Positions 54,726 through 63,409 of a DNA stretch of 64,000 bases are shown here, piece after piece. Both the position numbers and the translations under genes were made by a program. How positions within the stretch are numbered: position 1 is the stretch's first letter; every line of letters begins with the position of its first letter. This stretch comes from CAVVSD01 sp963757125 (GTDB lineage: Bacteria > Actinomycetota > Thermoleophilia > Solirubrobacterales > Solirubrobacteraceae): contig CAVWQP010000009.1 of the NCBI GenBank assembly GCA_963757125.1, positions 682,001-746,000 on the forward strand, in the 5' to 3' direction. Under the pieces are notes generated by a model, which ran no database searches, had not been told where the DNA came from, and saw only the letters and a list, made by a program, of their open reading frames with translations.

Positions 54726-55445
54726 GTGACGGAGACCTCCATCGGCATCGGCGGGCCCGAGGACAAGGGGCTGTCGCTCGGCGTCCAGCGGGTCGCCGCG
54801 CCTCTGCGCGAGCAGGTCCTCGATCTGCTGCGTCAGGCGATCGTGGAGCACAGGCTCAAGCCGGGCCAGCGGCTCATCGAGCGCGAGCTCGTCGAGCAGA
54901 TCGGCGTGTCGCGTACGACGATCCGCGAGGTGCTCCGCCAGCTCGCCGCCGAGGGGCTCGTCGCGACCATCCCGCAGCGCGGGGCGGTCGTCGCGGTCCC
55001 GACCGCGGAGGAGGCCGCCGAGCTGTACGAGGTGCGCGCCGCGCTCGAGTCGCTCGCCGCGCGCCGGTTCGTCGAGCACGCGTCGGAGTCGCAGGTCACG
55101 GCGCTGCGCGCCGCCTACGAGGAGGTCGCGCGGGTCATGTCCGCCGGCGACGGGGCGGACACGCTGGCGATGATCCAGTCCAAGGACCTCTTCTACGACG
55201 TCCTGCTGAAGGGCTCCGGGAACCGGGCGATCCACTCGATCCTCTCCGGGCTGACCGCGCGCGTGAGCGTCCTGCGGGCGACGTCGATGGCCCGGCCGGG
55301 CCGGGCGCAGCAGTCGCTCGTCGAGCTCGAGGCGATCGTCGTCGCCATCGAGAACGGCGACGCGGACGCCGCCGCGGACGCCTGCGCCCACCACGTCGAG
55401 ATGGCGGCCAAGGCCGGGCAGGCCGGGCCGACAGTCATCGAGTGA
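54726..55445 (+). CDS. GntR-family regulator, FCD subfamily
   Basis: 239 residues from a GTG. The winged HTH (LREQVLDLLRQAIVEHRLKP, ERELVEQIGVSRTTIREVLR) is followed by an all-helical FCD effector domain (residues 85-230) with the metal-binding Asp/His pattern partly visible (QSKDLFYDVLL, CAHHVEMA). FCD regulators of catabolic operons usually sense the substrate or a carboxylic-acid intermediate. Operators with its likely site lie before this gene and before the cluster. Overlaps the lactonase-like gene by four bases. Confidence 0.92.
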   Translation: MTETSIGIGGPEDKGLSLGVQRVAAPLREQVLDLLRQAIVEHRLKPGQRLIERELVEQIGVSRTTIREVLRQLAAEGLVATIPQRGAVVAVPTAEEAAELYEVRAALESLAARRFVEHASESQVTALRAAYEEVARVMSAGDGADTLAMIQSKDLFYDVLLKGSGNRAIHSILSGLTARVSVLRATSMARPGRAQQSLVELEAIVVAIENGDADAAADACAHHVEMAAKAGQAGPTVIE

Positions 55446-56230
55446 GCACCTGGGACGTCGTCGCGGTCCGCTACGCGACGCTGAACTCGACACGCGGCGC
55501 CCTGTACTACCGCTGGGCCGACTACGGCGAGCCCGACGGCGAGCAGGTGATGGACTACTTCTTCTACGTGCTGCGCGGCGACGGTCGCACGATCGTCGTC
55601 GACTGCGGCTTCGACCCGGTCGCGGGCGCGCGCCGCGGGCGCACCTGCCTGACCGAGCCGGTCGAGGCGTTGCGGCTGCTCGGCATCGAGCCCGCGGAGG
55701 TGGAGACGATGCTCATCTCCCACCTGCACTACGACCACATCGGCAACCTCGGCGCGTTCACCAAGGCGCGGTTCCTCGTCCCCGAGCGCGAGCTCGCGTT
55801 CTGGACGAGCGACGTCGCGCGCTACCACGGCTTCTGGCACCACGTCGAGGCCGACGAGATCGCCCGGGTCGCGGATCTGCACGCCGCCGGCCGCGTCGAC
55901 ACCTACGGCGGCGCGACGGAGATCGCCCCCGGGCTCAACGCCCTGGAGGTCGGCGGGCACTCGCCCGGCCAGCAGATCCTGCTCGTCGACACCGCGTCGG
56001 GGCGGCTCGTGCTGACCTCCGACGCCGTCCATCTGTACGAGGAGCTCGAGCACGCCCGCCCCTTCGGGGTGCTGGCCGATCTCGAGGAGATGTACCTCGG
56101 CTTCGAGACCATCAAGCAGCTCGGCGCAGAGCCGGGGACGACGGTCGTCCCCGGGCACGACCCCGAGGTCACGCGGCGGTTCCCCGCCGTCGCGGACGTG
56201 CCCGAGGGCGTCGCCCTCCAGCTCGCCTGA
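55442..56230 (+). CDS. MBL-fold hydrolase, N-acyl homoserine lactonase-like
   Basis: 262 residues from a GTG. The zinc motif is ISHLHYDHIGN; further ligands are EVGGHSPGQQ and LVLTSDAVH, and VVPGHDPEV near the end. The organisation resembles AiiA/AhlD-type lactonases, which open lactone rings. Within a catabolic operon, opening a lactone intermediate is more likely than quorum quenching, but the latter is not excluded. Confidence 0.88.
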   Translation: MSTWDVVAVRYATLNSTRGALYYRWADYGEPDGEQVMDYFFYVLRGDGRTIVVDCGFDPVAGARRGRTCLTEPVEALRLLGIEPAEVETMLISHLHYDHIGNLGAFTKARFLVPERELAFWTSDVARYHGFWHHVEADEIARVADLHAAGRVDTYGGATEIAPGLNALEVGGHSPGQQILLVDTASGRLVLTSDAVHLYEELEHARPFGVLADLEEMYLGFETIKQLGAEPGTTVVPGHDPEVTRRFPAVADVPEGVALQLA

Positions 56231-56256
56231 GCCGGCCAGAGACCAGGAGGAACCCC

Positions 56257-57021
56257 GTGTCGACCGACGACCGCCGGGAGCAGTTGAAGGCCGAGTACAT
56301 CGCGCTGCGTGGCGTCTGGAGCCCCGTCTGGGACCAGCTCCTCGACGAGGACCCCGAGTTCTTCGCCGCGTACCTGAAGTTCTCGGGCGTCCCGTTCCGG
56401 GACGGGGGTCACCTCGACCCGAAGATCAAGGAGCTCCTGCTCGTCGCGATCGACGCCGCCGGCACGCATCTCTACGAGCCGGGCGCGCGGATCCACATCC
56501 GGCGGGCGATCGAGCTGGGCGCGACGAAGGCCGAGCTGCTCGAGGTCCTCCAGCTGACCGCGACGCTCGGGATCCACGCCGCCAACATCGGCGTGCCGAT
56601 CCTGTTCGAGGTGCTCGGCGAGCGCAACGAGAACCTCGACGACACCTACTCCGAGCGCCAGGAGCAGCTCAAGGCGGACTTCACGAAGAACCGCGGCTAC
56701 TGGCACCCGTTCTGGCACGAGATCCTCGTCATCGACCCGGACTTCTTCGAGGGCTACGTCGAGTTCTCGTCGCACCCGTGGAAGCACGGCGTGCTGGAGC
56801 CGAAGGTGAAGGAGTTCGTCTACTGCGCGTTCGACGTCGCGGCGACGCATCTCTACACGAAGGGCCTGAAGCTCCACATCGAGAACGCGCTCGGCTACGG
56901 CGCGACGCCGCAGGAGGTCATGGAGGTCATCGAGCTGGCCAGCCCGCTCGGCATGGCCGCCGTCGGGATGGCGCTGCCGATCGTCCTCGAGGAGCTCGAG
57001 GCAGCAGGGAAGAACGGCTGA
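56257..57021 (+). CDS. double-domain carboxymuconolactone-decarboxylase-family protein
   Basis: 254 residues from a GTG with AGGAGG six bases upstream. Two tandem CMD domains, each with the order (LDPKIKELLLVAIDAAGTHL, then HIRRAIELGATKAELLEVLQ) and (LEPKVKEFVYCAFDVAATHL, then HIENALGYGATPQEVMEVIE). The CxxC found in AhpD is absent from both, and His of ATHLY is present in each. An internal duplication makes this a pseudodimer. Role unknown; probably decarboxylation or hydrolysis of a ring-derived acid. Its stop overlaps the next start by one base. Confidence 0.88.
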   Translation: MSTDDRREQLKAEYIALRGVWSPVWDQLLDEDPEFFAAYLKFSGVPFRDGGHLDPKIKELLLVAIDAAGTHLYEPGARIHIRRAIELGATKAELLEVLQLTATLGIHAANIGVPILFEVLGERNENLDDTYSERQEQLKADFTKNRGYWHPFWHEILVIDPDFFEGYVEFSSHPWKHGVLEPKVKEFVYCAFDVAATHLYTKGLKLHIENALGYGATPQEVMEVIELASPLGMAAVGMALPIVLEELEAAGKNG

Positions 57022-57812
57022 TGCGCGGTCTGAAGGGCAAGGTCGCCCTCGTGACGGGCGGCGGCAGCGGCATCGGCGCCGGCGTCTGCGTCCGGCTCGC
57101 CGAGGAGGGGTGCAAGGTCGTCGTCGTCGACGCGGTGCCGGGGCGGGCGGAGGACGTCGCCGGAGGCCTCGGCGAGTCGCTCGCCGTCACCGCGGACGTC
57201 GCGACCGAGGAGGGCGTCGCGGCCTACACCGCGGCGGCTGTCGAGCGGTTCGGCCGCATCGACCTCTACCACCTGAACGCCGGCATCGGCGGGACGCTCG
57301 CGCCGTACCCGGACATCGAGATCGACGAGTTCGACGCGGTGATGAACGTCAACGTCCGGGGCGCGTTCCTCGGGCTGCGGGCGGCGTTCCGCCAGTTCGA
57401 GCAGCAGGAGGGCGGCGGCGCGATCGTGCTGACCGCGTCGATCGCCAGCGACCGGGGCAGCTCGGACCTCGTGCCGTACACGGTGTCCAAGGCGGCGGTG
57501 GCGAGCCTCGCTCGGACCGCGGCGGTCCACGGCGGGCCGCGCGGCGTGCGCGTCAACGCGGTCGCTCCCGGCATCGTGCCCACGAACCTGCTCGTCGCAT
57601 CGAAGGGCGCCGACCAGGGCGGCAGCGGCGACGCCGTGCAGCGCGCCCGCAACTCGCCCCTCGGGCGCGCGGGGTCCCCCGACGAGGTCGCGGCGCTCGT
57701 CGCGTTCCTGCTCAGCGACGATGCGTCGTTCATGGCCGGCGGCATCGTGCCGGTCGACGGCGGCGCAGCAGCCATGAATCCGGCCCGCCCCAGCGGCGGC
57801 GCCAACCGATAG
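57021..57812 (+). CDS. short-chain dehydrogenase/reductase
   Basis: 263 residues. Cofactor motif TGGGSGIGAGV, LNAGIG, catalytic Ser in VLTASIAS, and YTVSK; the C-terminus contains PVDGGAAAMNPAR. Coenzyme preference seems NAD (VVVVDAVPGR with an Asp after the second strand). Located in the catabolic operon, it probably oxidises an alcohol intermediate. Overlaps the previous stop by one base. Confidence 0.92.
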   Translation: MRGLKGKVALVTGGGSGIGAGVCVRLAEEGCKVVVVDAVPGRAEDVAGGLGESLAVTADVATEEGVAAYTAAAVERFGRIDLYHLNAGIGGTLAPYPDIEIDEFDAVMNVNVRGAFLGLRAAFRQFEQQEGGGAIVLTASIASDRGSSDLVPYTVSKAAVASLARTAAVHGGPRGVRVNAVAPGIVPTNLLVASKGADQGGSGDAVQRARNSPLGRAGSPDEVAALVAFLLSDDASFMAGGIVPVDGGAAAMNPARPSGGANR

Positions 57813-57832
57813 CGAACCCACGAGGACGTCCG

Positions 57833-58066
57833 TTGCACACCTTCCCCAGACCCGACCAGACCCATCTCAGCGTGGAGCGCACGCCCGTCGAGGCCACGTG
57901 CCCCGAGTGCGGCGCCACGGACATCGCGGAGTACCGCGTGCTCGCCGAAGGCGGCTGGTGGGAGGTGCGCAAGTGCCAGGCGTGCCTGCACTCGCTGTCG
58001 CGTGAGCCCGGCCCGCTGCTCGGCTCCTACGTGCCCCTCGGCCTGCGGATCATGGAGAGCGCCTGA
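57833..58066 (+). CDS. small zinc-ribbon protein preceding hyuA
   Basis: 77 residues from a TTG start with ACGAGGACG in front of it; no ATG or GTG fits the same frame as well. CPECGATDIAEYRV and KCQACLHSLSRE give four cysteines of a zinc ribbon, followed by a PLLGSYVPLGLRIMESA tail. It overlaps the HyuA start by one base (TGATG), so it is probably a small third subunit of the enzyme, comparable to the zinc-binding gamma subunit of acetone carboxylases. This is inference. Confidence 0.75.
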   Translation: MHTFPRPDQTHLSVERTPVEATCPECGATDIAEYRVLAEGGWWEVRKCQACLHSLSREPGPLLGSYVPLGLRIMESA

Positions 58067-60096
58067 TGCTCGGCGTCGACGCGGGCGGCACCTTCACCGA
58101 CGTCGTCTCCGTGCGCGACGGGCGCATCGAGGTGACGAAGGTCCCGTCCAGCCGCACCGATCCGGCCGCGCCGGTGGTCGAGGGCGCGCGGCGCCTGGGC
58201 GTGGAGGGCCAGACGGTCTTCAACCACGCGAGCACGATGGGCCTCAACGCGGTCATCACCCGCCGCCTGCCGAAGGTCGCCTTCCTCACGACGGAGGGGC
58301 ACCGCGACATGCTGGCCGCGGGCCGGGTGTGGCGCCCGCTGGACGGCCAGACCGACGCGTCCTGGCGCCGGTCGTTCGGTGACGCGGGCCGGCCGCTCGT
58401 GCCGCGCTACCTGCGGCGCGGGATCGCCGAGCGCCTGCTCGCGGACGGCTCCGTGCTCGTCGCGCTCGACGAGGAGCAGGCCCGCGCGCAGCTCGAGGTG
58501 CTGAAGCGCTGCGACATCGAGGGCGTCGCGATCTGCCTCATCAACGCCTACGTCAACCCGCAGCACGAGCAGCGCCTGCGCGCGCTGGCCGAGGAGGTGC
58601 TCGGGGACGTCCCGATCTCGATCTCGTCGGAGGTCTCGCCGCTGGCGAAGGAGTACGCACGCGCGTCGACGACGGTCGTCGACGTGCTCATGAAGCTCAT
58701 GTACGGCGGCTACGCCGACCAGCTCGACCGCGAGCTGACGGAGTCGGGCTTCACCGGCGAGCTGAACTTCGCGGACTGCGCGGCGACGCTCATGCCGTGG
58801 CGGGAGGCGCTGAAGCACCCCTTCAAGATCGTGTTCGCCGGGCCGGCGGCGGGGACGGTCTCCTGTCGGCGCCTGGGCGAGGCGATGGGGGAGACCAACC
58901 TCATGTGCTGCGACGTCGGCGGGACGTCCACGGACGTGTCGCTCGTCGTCGAGGGCCGGCCGTTCGTGGAGAACACGTTCGAGCTCGAGCACGACATGAT
59001 CATCAACGCGCTCTCGACGGAGATCTCCAGCGTGGGCGCCGGCGGCGGGTCGATCGTCTCGATCTCGCCCTCCGGGGACGTGCTCGTCGGGCCCGCCAGC
59101 GCGGGCGCCGAGCCGGGACCTGCCTGCTACGGCTGGGGCGGCGAGCTGCCGACGGTCACCGACGCGGCGCTGCTCATGGGCATCCTCGACCCGGACGGCT
59201 TCGCCTCGGGCGAGGTGCACCTGGACTCCGACCGCGCGTGGAAGGCGTTCGAGGCCCTGGAGTCGCCGCTGTCGGTCGAGCAGCGGATCGCGTTCGCGTA
59301 CCGCATCGCGGTGAACAACATCGCCGAGGAGGTCACGAACATCGCGATCCGCCACGGCGTGGACCCGCGTGACTTCTCGCTGTTGGCGTACGGCGCGGCG
59401 GGGCCGATGCTCCTGCCGGCAGCGCTCGAGCTGCTGCACGTCAAGCAGGTCGTCATCCCGCCGCACCCGGGGAACTTCTCGGCGCTCGGGCTGCTGAGCA
59501 CCGACCAGGTGTACTCCGACAGCCGAAGCCACTACGTCGTGCTCTCGCCCGACGTGGCGCCGCAGATCGCTGCGCTCTACGAGGAGATGGAGGCGGGCCT
59601 GCGCAAGCGCGTGGGGGACGTCGACGGCGTCTCGGTCCGGCGCAGCTTCGACGGTCGCCTCTACGGCCAGAGCTGGGAGACGCCGTTCATCGGCGTCCCG
59701 GACGGCCCCATCACGGGGGCGACGATCGAGGGCATGATCGAGGCGTTCAACGAGGAGTACGCCCGGCGCTACGGCAACATCTTCCCGATCCCGGTGCAGG
59801 GCGTGACCTACCGCGTCGAGCTCGTCGTCGAGGCCGACAAGGTCGAGTACATCGCCGCCGAAGGCGGCGGTGAGGCGCCACCGCCGACCCGGACCGTCGA
59901 GCTGCGCCACTACGCCGACGAGCCGCTGCAGGCAGGGGAGTACACCCGCTCGGAGCTGCCGACCGGGGCCACCGTGTCGGGTCCCGCGATCATCCGCGAG
60001 GGGCTGTCGACAACGTTCGTGTGCCCCGGGCAGGTCGCCACCGTCGGCCCGTTCGGCGAGCTCGTCATCCGCCGCGAGCAGGAGAACCGAGCATGA
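58066..60096 (+). CDS. hydantoinase/acetone-carboxylase A-type ATPase subunit (HyuA-like)
   Basis: 676 residues. N-terminal LGVDAGGTFTDVV and the second phosphate motif CCDVGGTSTDVSLV define the acetate/sugar-kinase-like ATPase fold of HyuA. The region GPAAGTVSCRRLGE and YGAAGPMLLPAALELL complete the site, and the C-terminal 150 residues form the hydantoinase A C-domain. Together with HyuB it would use ATP to open a cyclic amide (N-methylhydantoin, 5-oxoproline) or carboxylate a ketone. Neighbouring lactone- and hydroxyacid-processing genes slightly favour ketone carboxylation. Confidence 0.92.
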   Translation: MLGVDAGGTFTDVVSVRDGRIEVTKVPSSRTDPAAPVVEGARRLGVEGQTVFNHASTMGLNAVITRRLPKVAFLTTEGHRDMLAAGRVWRPLDGQTDASWRRSFGDAGRPLVPRYLRRGIAERLLADGSVLVALDEEQARAQLEVLKRCDIEGVAICLINAYVNPQHEQRLRALAEEVLGDVPISISSEVSPLAKEYARASTTVVDVLMKLMYGGYADQLDRELTESGFTGELNFADCAATLMPWREALKHPFKIVFAGPAAGTVSCRRLGEAMGETNLMCCDVGGTSTDVSLVVEGRPFVENTFELEHDMIINALSTEISSVGAGGGSIVSISPSGDVLVGPASAGAEPGPACYGWGGELPTVTDAALLMGILDPDGFASGEVHLDSDRAWKAFEALESPLSVEQRIAFAYRIAVNNIAEEVTNIAIRHGVDPRDFSLLAYGAAGPMLLPAALELLHVKQVVIPPHPGNFSALGLLSTDQVYSDSRSHYVVLSPDVAPQIAALYEEMEAGLRKRVGDVDGVSVRRSFDGRLYGQSWETPFIGVPDGPITGATIEGMIEAFNEEYARRYGNIFPIPVQGVTYRVELVVEADKVEYIAAEGGGEAPPPTRTVELRHYADEPLQAGEYTRSELPTGATVSGPAIIREGLSTTFVCPGQVATVGPFGELVIRREQENRA

Positions 60097-62005
60097 CCCT
60101 CATCCGCGACCTCGGCGAGCAGGCCTTCGAGGAGCGCTTCGGCTGCGATCGCTTCACCGCGACCGTGCTCTCGAACCGCTTCGGCTACGTCGTCGAGCAC
60201 ATGTGCAGCCAGATCCTCACGACGGCGTTCTCGCCGATCCTGCGCGACTTCTACGATTTCGCCGCCACGGTGACCGGCGCCCGCCGAGCAGCGGCTACCT
60301 CACGCCGGCGGTGTCGAACTCGATCATCCTGTTCACGGGCACGATGACCGAGTCGGTCCGGATCACGATCGAGGAGTACGGAGCCGACCGCCTCGAGCCG
60401 GGCGACGTGATCATCGCCAACGACCCGTACCGGACGGGCACGCACGTCAACGACCTGCTGTTCATCCGGCCGGTGTTCGCGGGCTCGGAGATCGTCGCGT
60501 TCGTGACGCTGAAGGCGCACCACCTGGACATGGGCGGCTCGGTGCCCGGCGGCTTCTCGACGCAGAAGGCGAACCTCTACGAGGACGGCCTGGTCGTCTC
60601 GCCGCGCGCGCTCTACAAGGCGGGCAAGCCGGTGCAGGAGACCTGGACGCTGATCTTCGACAACAGCCGCTTCGGGGACCTGCTGTTCCCGGACATGCAG
60701 ACGATCTGCTCGAACCTCGACCTGGGCGAGCGGCTCCTGTCGGAGACCGTCGAGCGCTACGGGCCCAAGGCGGTCCTGGGCGCGATGACGTACGTCTGCG
60801 ATGCGGGCGCCGAGCGGATGACCGAGGCGCTCGCGGCGGTCCCGGACGGCTCGTGGGAGGGCGAGGCGATCATGGACGCCGACGGCGCCGCCGACGACGA
60901 GTCCTACCGCGTCCACGTCCGCGTCACGAAGGCGGGCGAGCGGGCGGAGGTGGACTTCTCCGGCAGCTCGCGGCAGGCGCGCACGTCGGTGAACGCGACG
61001 TTCCTCGACGCGAAGTCCGTCGTCGGGGTCGCGTTCAAGTACCTCCTGGACCCGCGGGGCGTCTACACGTCGGGCCTCATGCGGCCGATCGACATCGTGC
61101 TGCCGGAGGGCACGCTGATCAGCGCGATGCCGCCGGACGGGCCGGTGTTCCTGTACTTCGAGGCGTCGCAGATCGCCCACGCGGCGCTGCTGCGCGCGCT
61201 CGGGCAGGCGGTCGGCGAGCGCGCGATCGGCGGCGACGCCGGGTCCTCGAACCTGCACAACGCGGGCGGCCTGCACCCGAACGGCATGCCGTGGCAGTCC
61301 GCCGGACAGGCCGGCGGCGAGCAGGGGCCGTGGGGCGGCACCCGCGAGGGCGACGGCGACACGTTCAACCTCACCTACCAGGCCAACGGCATCGCGACCC
61401 CGGTCGAGGCGGCCGAGTTCGACGCGCCGGTCGTGATCCTGCGCCGCGAGATCATGCCCGACACGGCCGGCCCCGGCGCGCACCGCGGGGGGAGCGGGAT
61501 CGTGACCGACTCGCTCTGGCGAGGCCCCGCCGCGCACTACCCGATCTCCCTGCGCCACCGGGAGCCGAGCGGCAACGGCGTGAACGGCGGCCGGGCGGGC
61601 ACGACCGGTGGCGTCTGGTTCTGGGAGGGCGACGAGGGCGGCTTCACCGGCCGCAAGCCGACGACGTCGGAGGCGTACGGCGACGCGCTGCCGGTGGTCG
61701 GCCGGCTCGACCCGGCGACGAACGCGCCGTCGCCCGAGGGCGAGTACGTGTGGTTCGGCCGCCGGTCGGTGTGGCACACGCCGCCCGACACGACGATGCG
61801 CTACATCAACAACGGGGGCGGCGGCTGGGGCGACCCGATGTCCCGCGACCCCGAGGCCGTGAAGCGCGACGTCCGCGACGGGTTCGTGACGATCGAGGGC
61901 GCGGCGCGGGACTACGGCGTGGTCGTGGTCGGCGACCCCGAGAGCGATCCGGAGGGGTTGTCGGTGGACGTGGAGGGGACGGCTGGGCTGCGGCGCGGTT
62001 CGTAG
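60093..62005 (+). pseudogene. hydantoinase B / acetone-carboxylase-type subunit with a -1 frameshift
   Basis: The N-terminus (IRDLGEQAFEERFGCDRFTA, MCSQILTTAFSPILRDFYDF) is read from the ATG at 60093, overlapping the HyuA stop. At the CCC run 60280-60282 the continuation (PPSSGYLTPAVSNSIILFTG) lies in the -1 frame. Inserting one C in that run restores an uninterrupted protein of about 637 residues, including IIANDPYRTGTHVNDLLFIR and the GGWGDP near the C-terminus. Everything else is intact, so this is a recent single-base loss, a sequencing slip in a C-run, or programmed frameshifting. Partner of HyuA. Confidence 0.85.
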
Positions 62006-62067
62006 CTCCGCGCGGCCGCGTGTGGGGTGCGGGGCACGCTCGCGATCTCCATACGCCGCGGTGAGCT

Positions 62068-62088
62068 TTGGGGCCAAGGAGGCCCCAA
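62068..62088. terminator. hairpin after the catabolic cluster
   Basis: TTGGGGCC and GGCCCCAA form a perfect eight-base stem around AAGGA. It lies 63 bases after the hyuB stop and before the convergent SDR gene, a plausible terminator despite the lack of a T-run. Confidence 0.5.
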
Positions 62089-62189
62089 CGTCCACCCGAC
62101 CCGATGGCGGGTGAGCTATTGCTCGGTATGCGAGCAGAACTCCACCCGCGCCCGCCGCTCACACCTGGTCCGCTCTCGATGAGCTGTTC

Positions 62190-62207
62190 GGGCGCGCTGT
62201 CGCGCCC
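62190..62207. terminator. hairpin downstream of the SDR gene
   Basis: GGGCGCG and CGCGCCC pair over seven bases with a CTGT loop, 30 bases beyond the stop of the minus-strand SDR gene at 62238. Probable terminator for that gene. The rest of 62006-62237 shows nothing else. Confidence 0.5.
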
Positions 62208-62237
62208 AACAAACGGTGGCGCGGGCGCCGCCAACCC

Positions 62238-62981
62238 TTACTGCGCCGTGAAGCCCCCATCGACCGGCACGATCGCGCCGGTCATGAACCCCGCCTTCGA
62301 GGACGCCAGGAACACCACGACCTCGGCGATCTCCGCCGGCTGGGAGTTGCGGCCGATCGGGTGTGATGCCGCGATCTCGGCGAGGATCGGCGCGGGGTCC
62401 GGGGGCAGGACGTCGAGGAGGAACGGGGTCTCGATCGCGCCCGGCGCGACCGCGTTCACGCGGACGCCCTGCGGCGCGAACTCGACAGCGAGCTGCCGTG
62501 TGAGCTGGACGATGGCGCCCTTCGAGGCGCAGTAGGCCGCCTGCATCGGGAGGCCGACGAGCCCGGAGATCGACGCCATGTTCACGATCGCCGACGCGTC
62601 GCGCTCGGCGAGCGCGGGCAGCGCGGCGCGCGAGTGCACGAAGAATCCGCGCACGTTCGTCGTCATGACGCCGTCCCACTCCTCGTCGCTCGTGTCGAGG
62701 ATGCCCTTCATGAGGAAGCGGGCCGCGTTGTTGACGAGGACGTCGAGGCGGCCGAAGCGATCGACGGCCGCTGCCACCGCCGCGTCGGCCGTCGCCGCGT
62801 CGGCGACGTCGCCCTGCACCGCGACGATCCGCCCGTCGTCCGTCTCGAGATCGGCCACCGCCGGGTTCAGGTCCTCGGCCACCACGCTGGCCCCCGCGGC
62901 GTGCAGCAGGCGCACGACCTCCCTGCCGACGCCGCCCGCGGCACCGGTGACGATCGCGACCTGCCCGTCGAACTCGCTCAT
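62238..62981 (-). CDS. short-chain dehydrogenase/reductase
   Basis: 247 residues from the ATG at 62981 (62990 is also possible). VTGAAGGVGREVV, VNNAARF, catalytic Ser in VNMASISG and YCASK are all present; C-terminal VPVDGGFTAQ. Closest in character to 3-oxoacyl-ACP reductase-like SDRs of mixed substrate. It is convergent with the catabolic cluster and not part of that transcript. Divergent from the SCP2-like gene at 63027. Confidence 0.92.
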   Translation of the reverse strand: MSEFDGQVAIVTGAAGGVGREVVRLLHAAGASVVAEDLNPAVADLETDDGRIVAVQGDVADAATADAAVAAAVDRFGRLDVLVNNAARFLMKGILDTSDEEWDGVMTTNVRGFFVHSRAALPALAERDASAIVNMASISGLVGLPMQAAYCASKGAIVQLTRQLAVEFAPQGVRVNAVAPGAIETPFLLDVLPPDPAPILAEIAASHPIGRNSQPAEIAEVVVFLASSKAGFMTGAIVPVDGGFTAQ

Positions 62982-63026
62982 GGCCGCCATGCAATCACAG
63001 GCGCTGTGCCGGTAGCCTGCCGCGCC

Positions 63027-63404
63027 ATGGCGGGAGACGATGCCAAGAGCCTCATCGAGCTGGCCGTGACGCGCTTCCAGGAGGAGGTGCCGGCGCTGGC
63101 GCAGCTCAAGCTCGTGTTCGGCGTCGAGCTCCGCGGGGGCCGCGACGTGCAGATGTACCGCGTCGAGCTGCCTGGTCCGAACGTGACGAAGGGCTTCGCC
63201 GAGGACGCGCGCGTGCGCGTCGAGATGCAGCGCTCCTTCTTCAACGTCATGGCCAAGGAGGGCAAGGCCGCCGACTGGCGCGAGGCGTTCATGTACGGCC
63301 AGGCCAAGGCGACTGGCCCGACGCAGATCCTCCAGCTCATCGAGCACGTGGTCGACAAGCACGAGGAGCGCCTGCGGCTGCGGCGCGCTCGCTCGTCGCA
63401 CTGA
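63027..63404 (+). CDS. small protein resembling SCP2-like lipid-binding domains
   Basis: 125 residues. A long first helix (DDAKSLIELAVTRFQEEVPA) is followed by strands (LKLVFGVELRGGRDVQMYRV) and a helix-strand-helix end: RVEMQRSFFNVMAKEGKAAD and FMYGQAKATGPTQILQLIEH. The position of the FFNVMAKEG and GQAKATG segments resembles sterol-carrier-protein-2-like pockets, where FxxLxxGKLDPxxAFxxGKLxxxG is usual. Weak similarity; lipid binding is a guess. Precedes the agmatine deiminase gene by five bases. Confidence 0.55.
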   Translation: MAGDDAKSLIELAVTRFQEEVPALAQLKLVFGVELRGGRDVQMYRVELPGPNVTKGFAEDARVRVEMQRSFFNVMAKEGKAADWREAFMYGQAKATGPTQILQLIEHVVDKHEERLRLRRARSSH

Positions 63405-63409
63405 GCACC

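Noticed and set aside
55442..56230. Lactonase gene as evidence of quorum quenching
   Set aside because: The gene is embedded in a catabolic operon and coupled to its regulator; no acyl-homoserine-lactone genes are in view, so a catabolic role is more economical.
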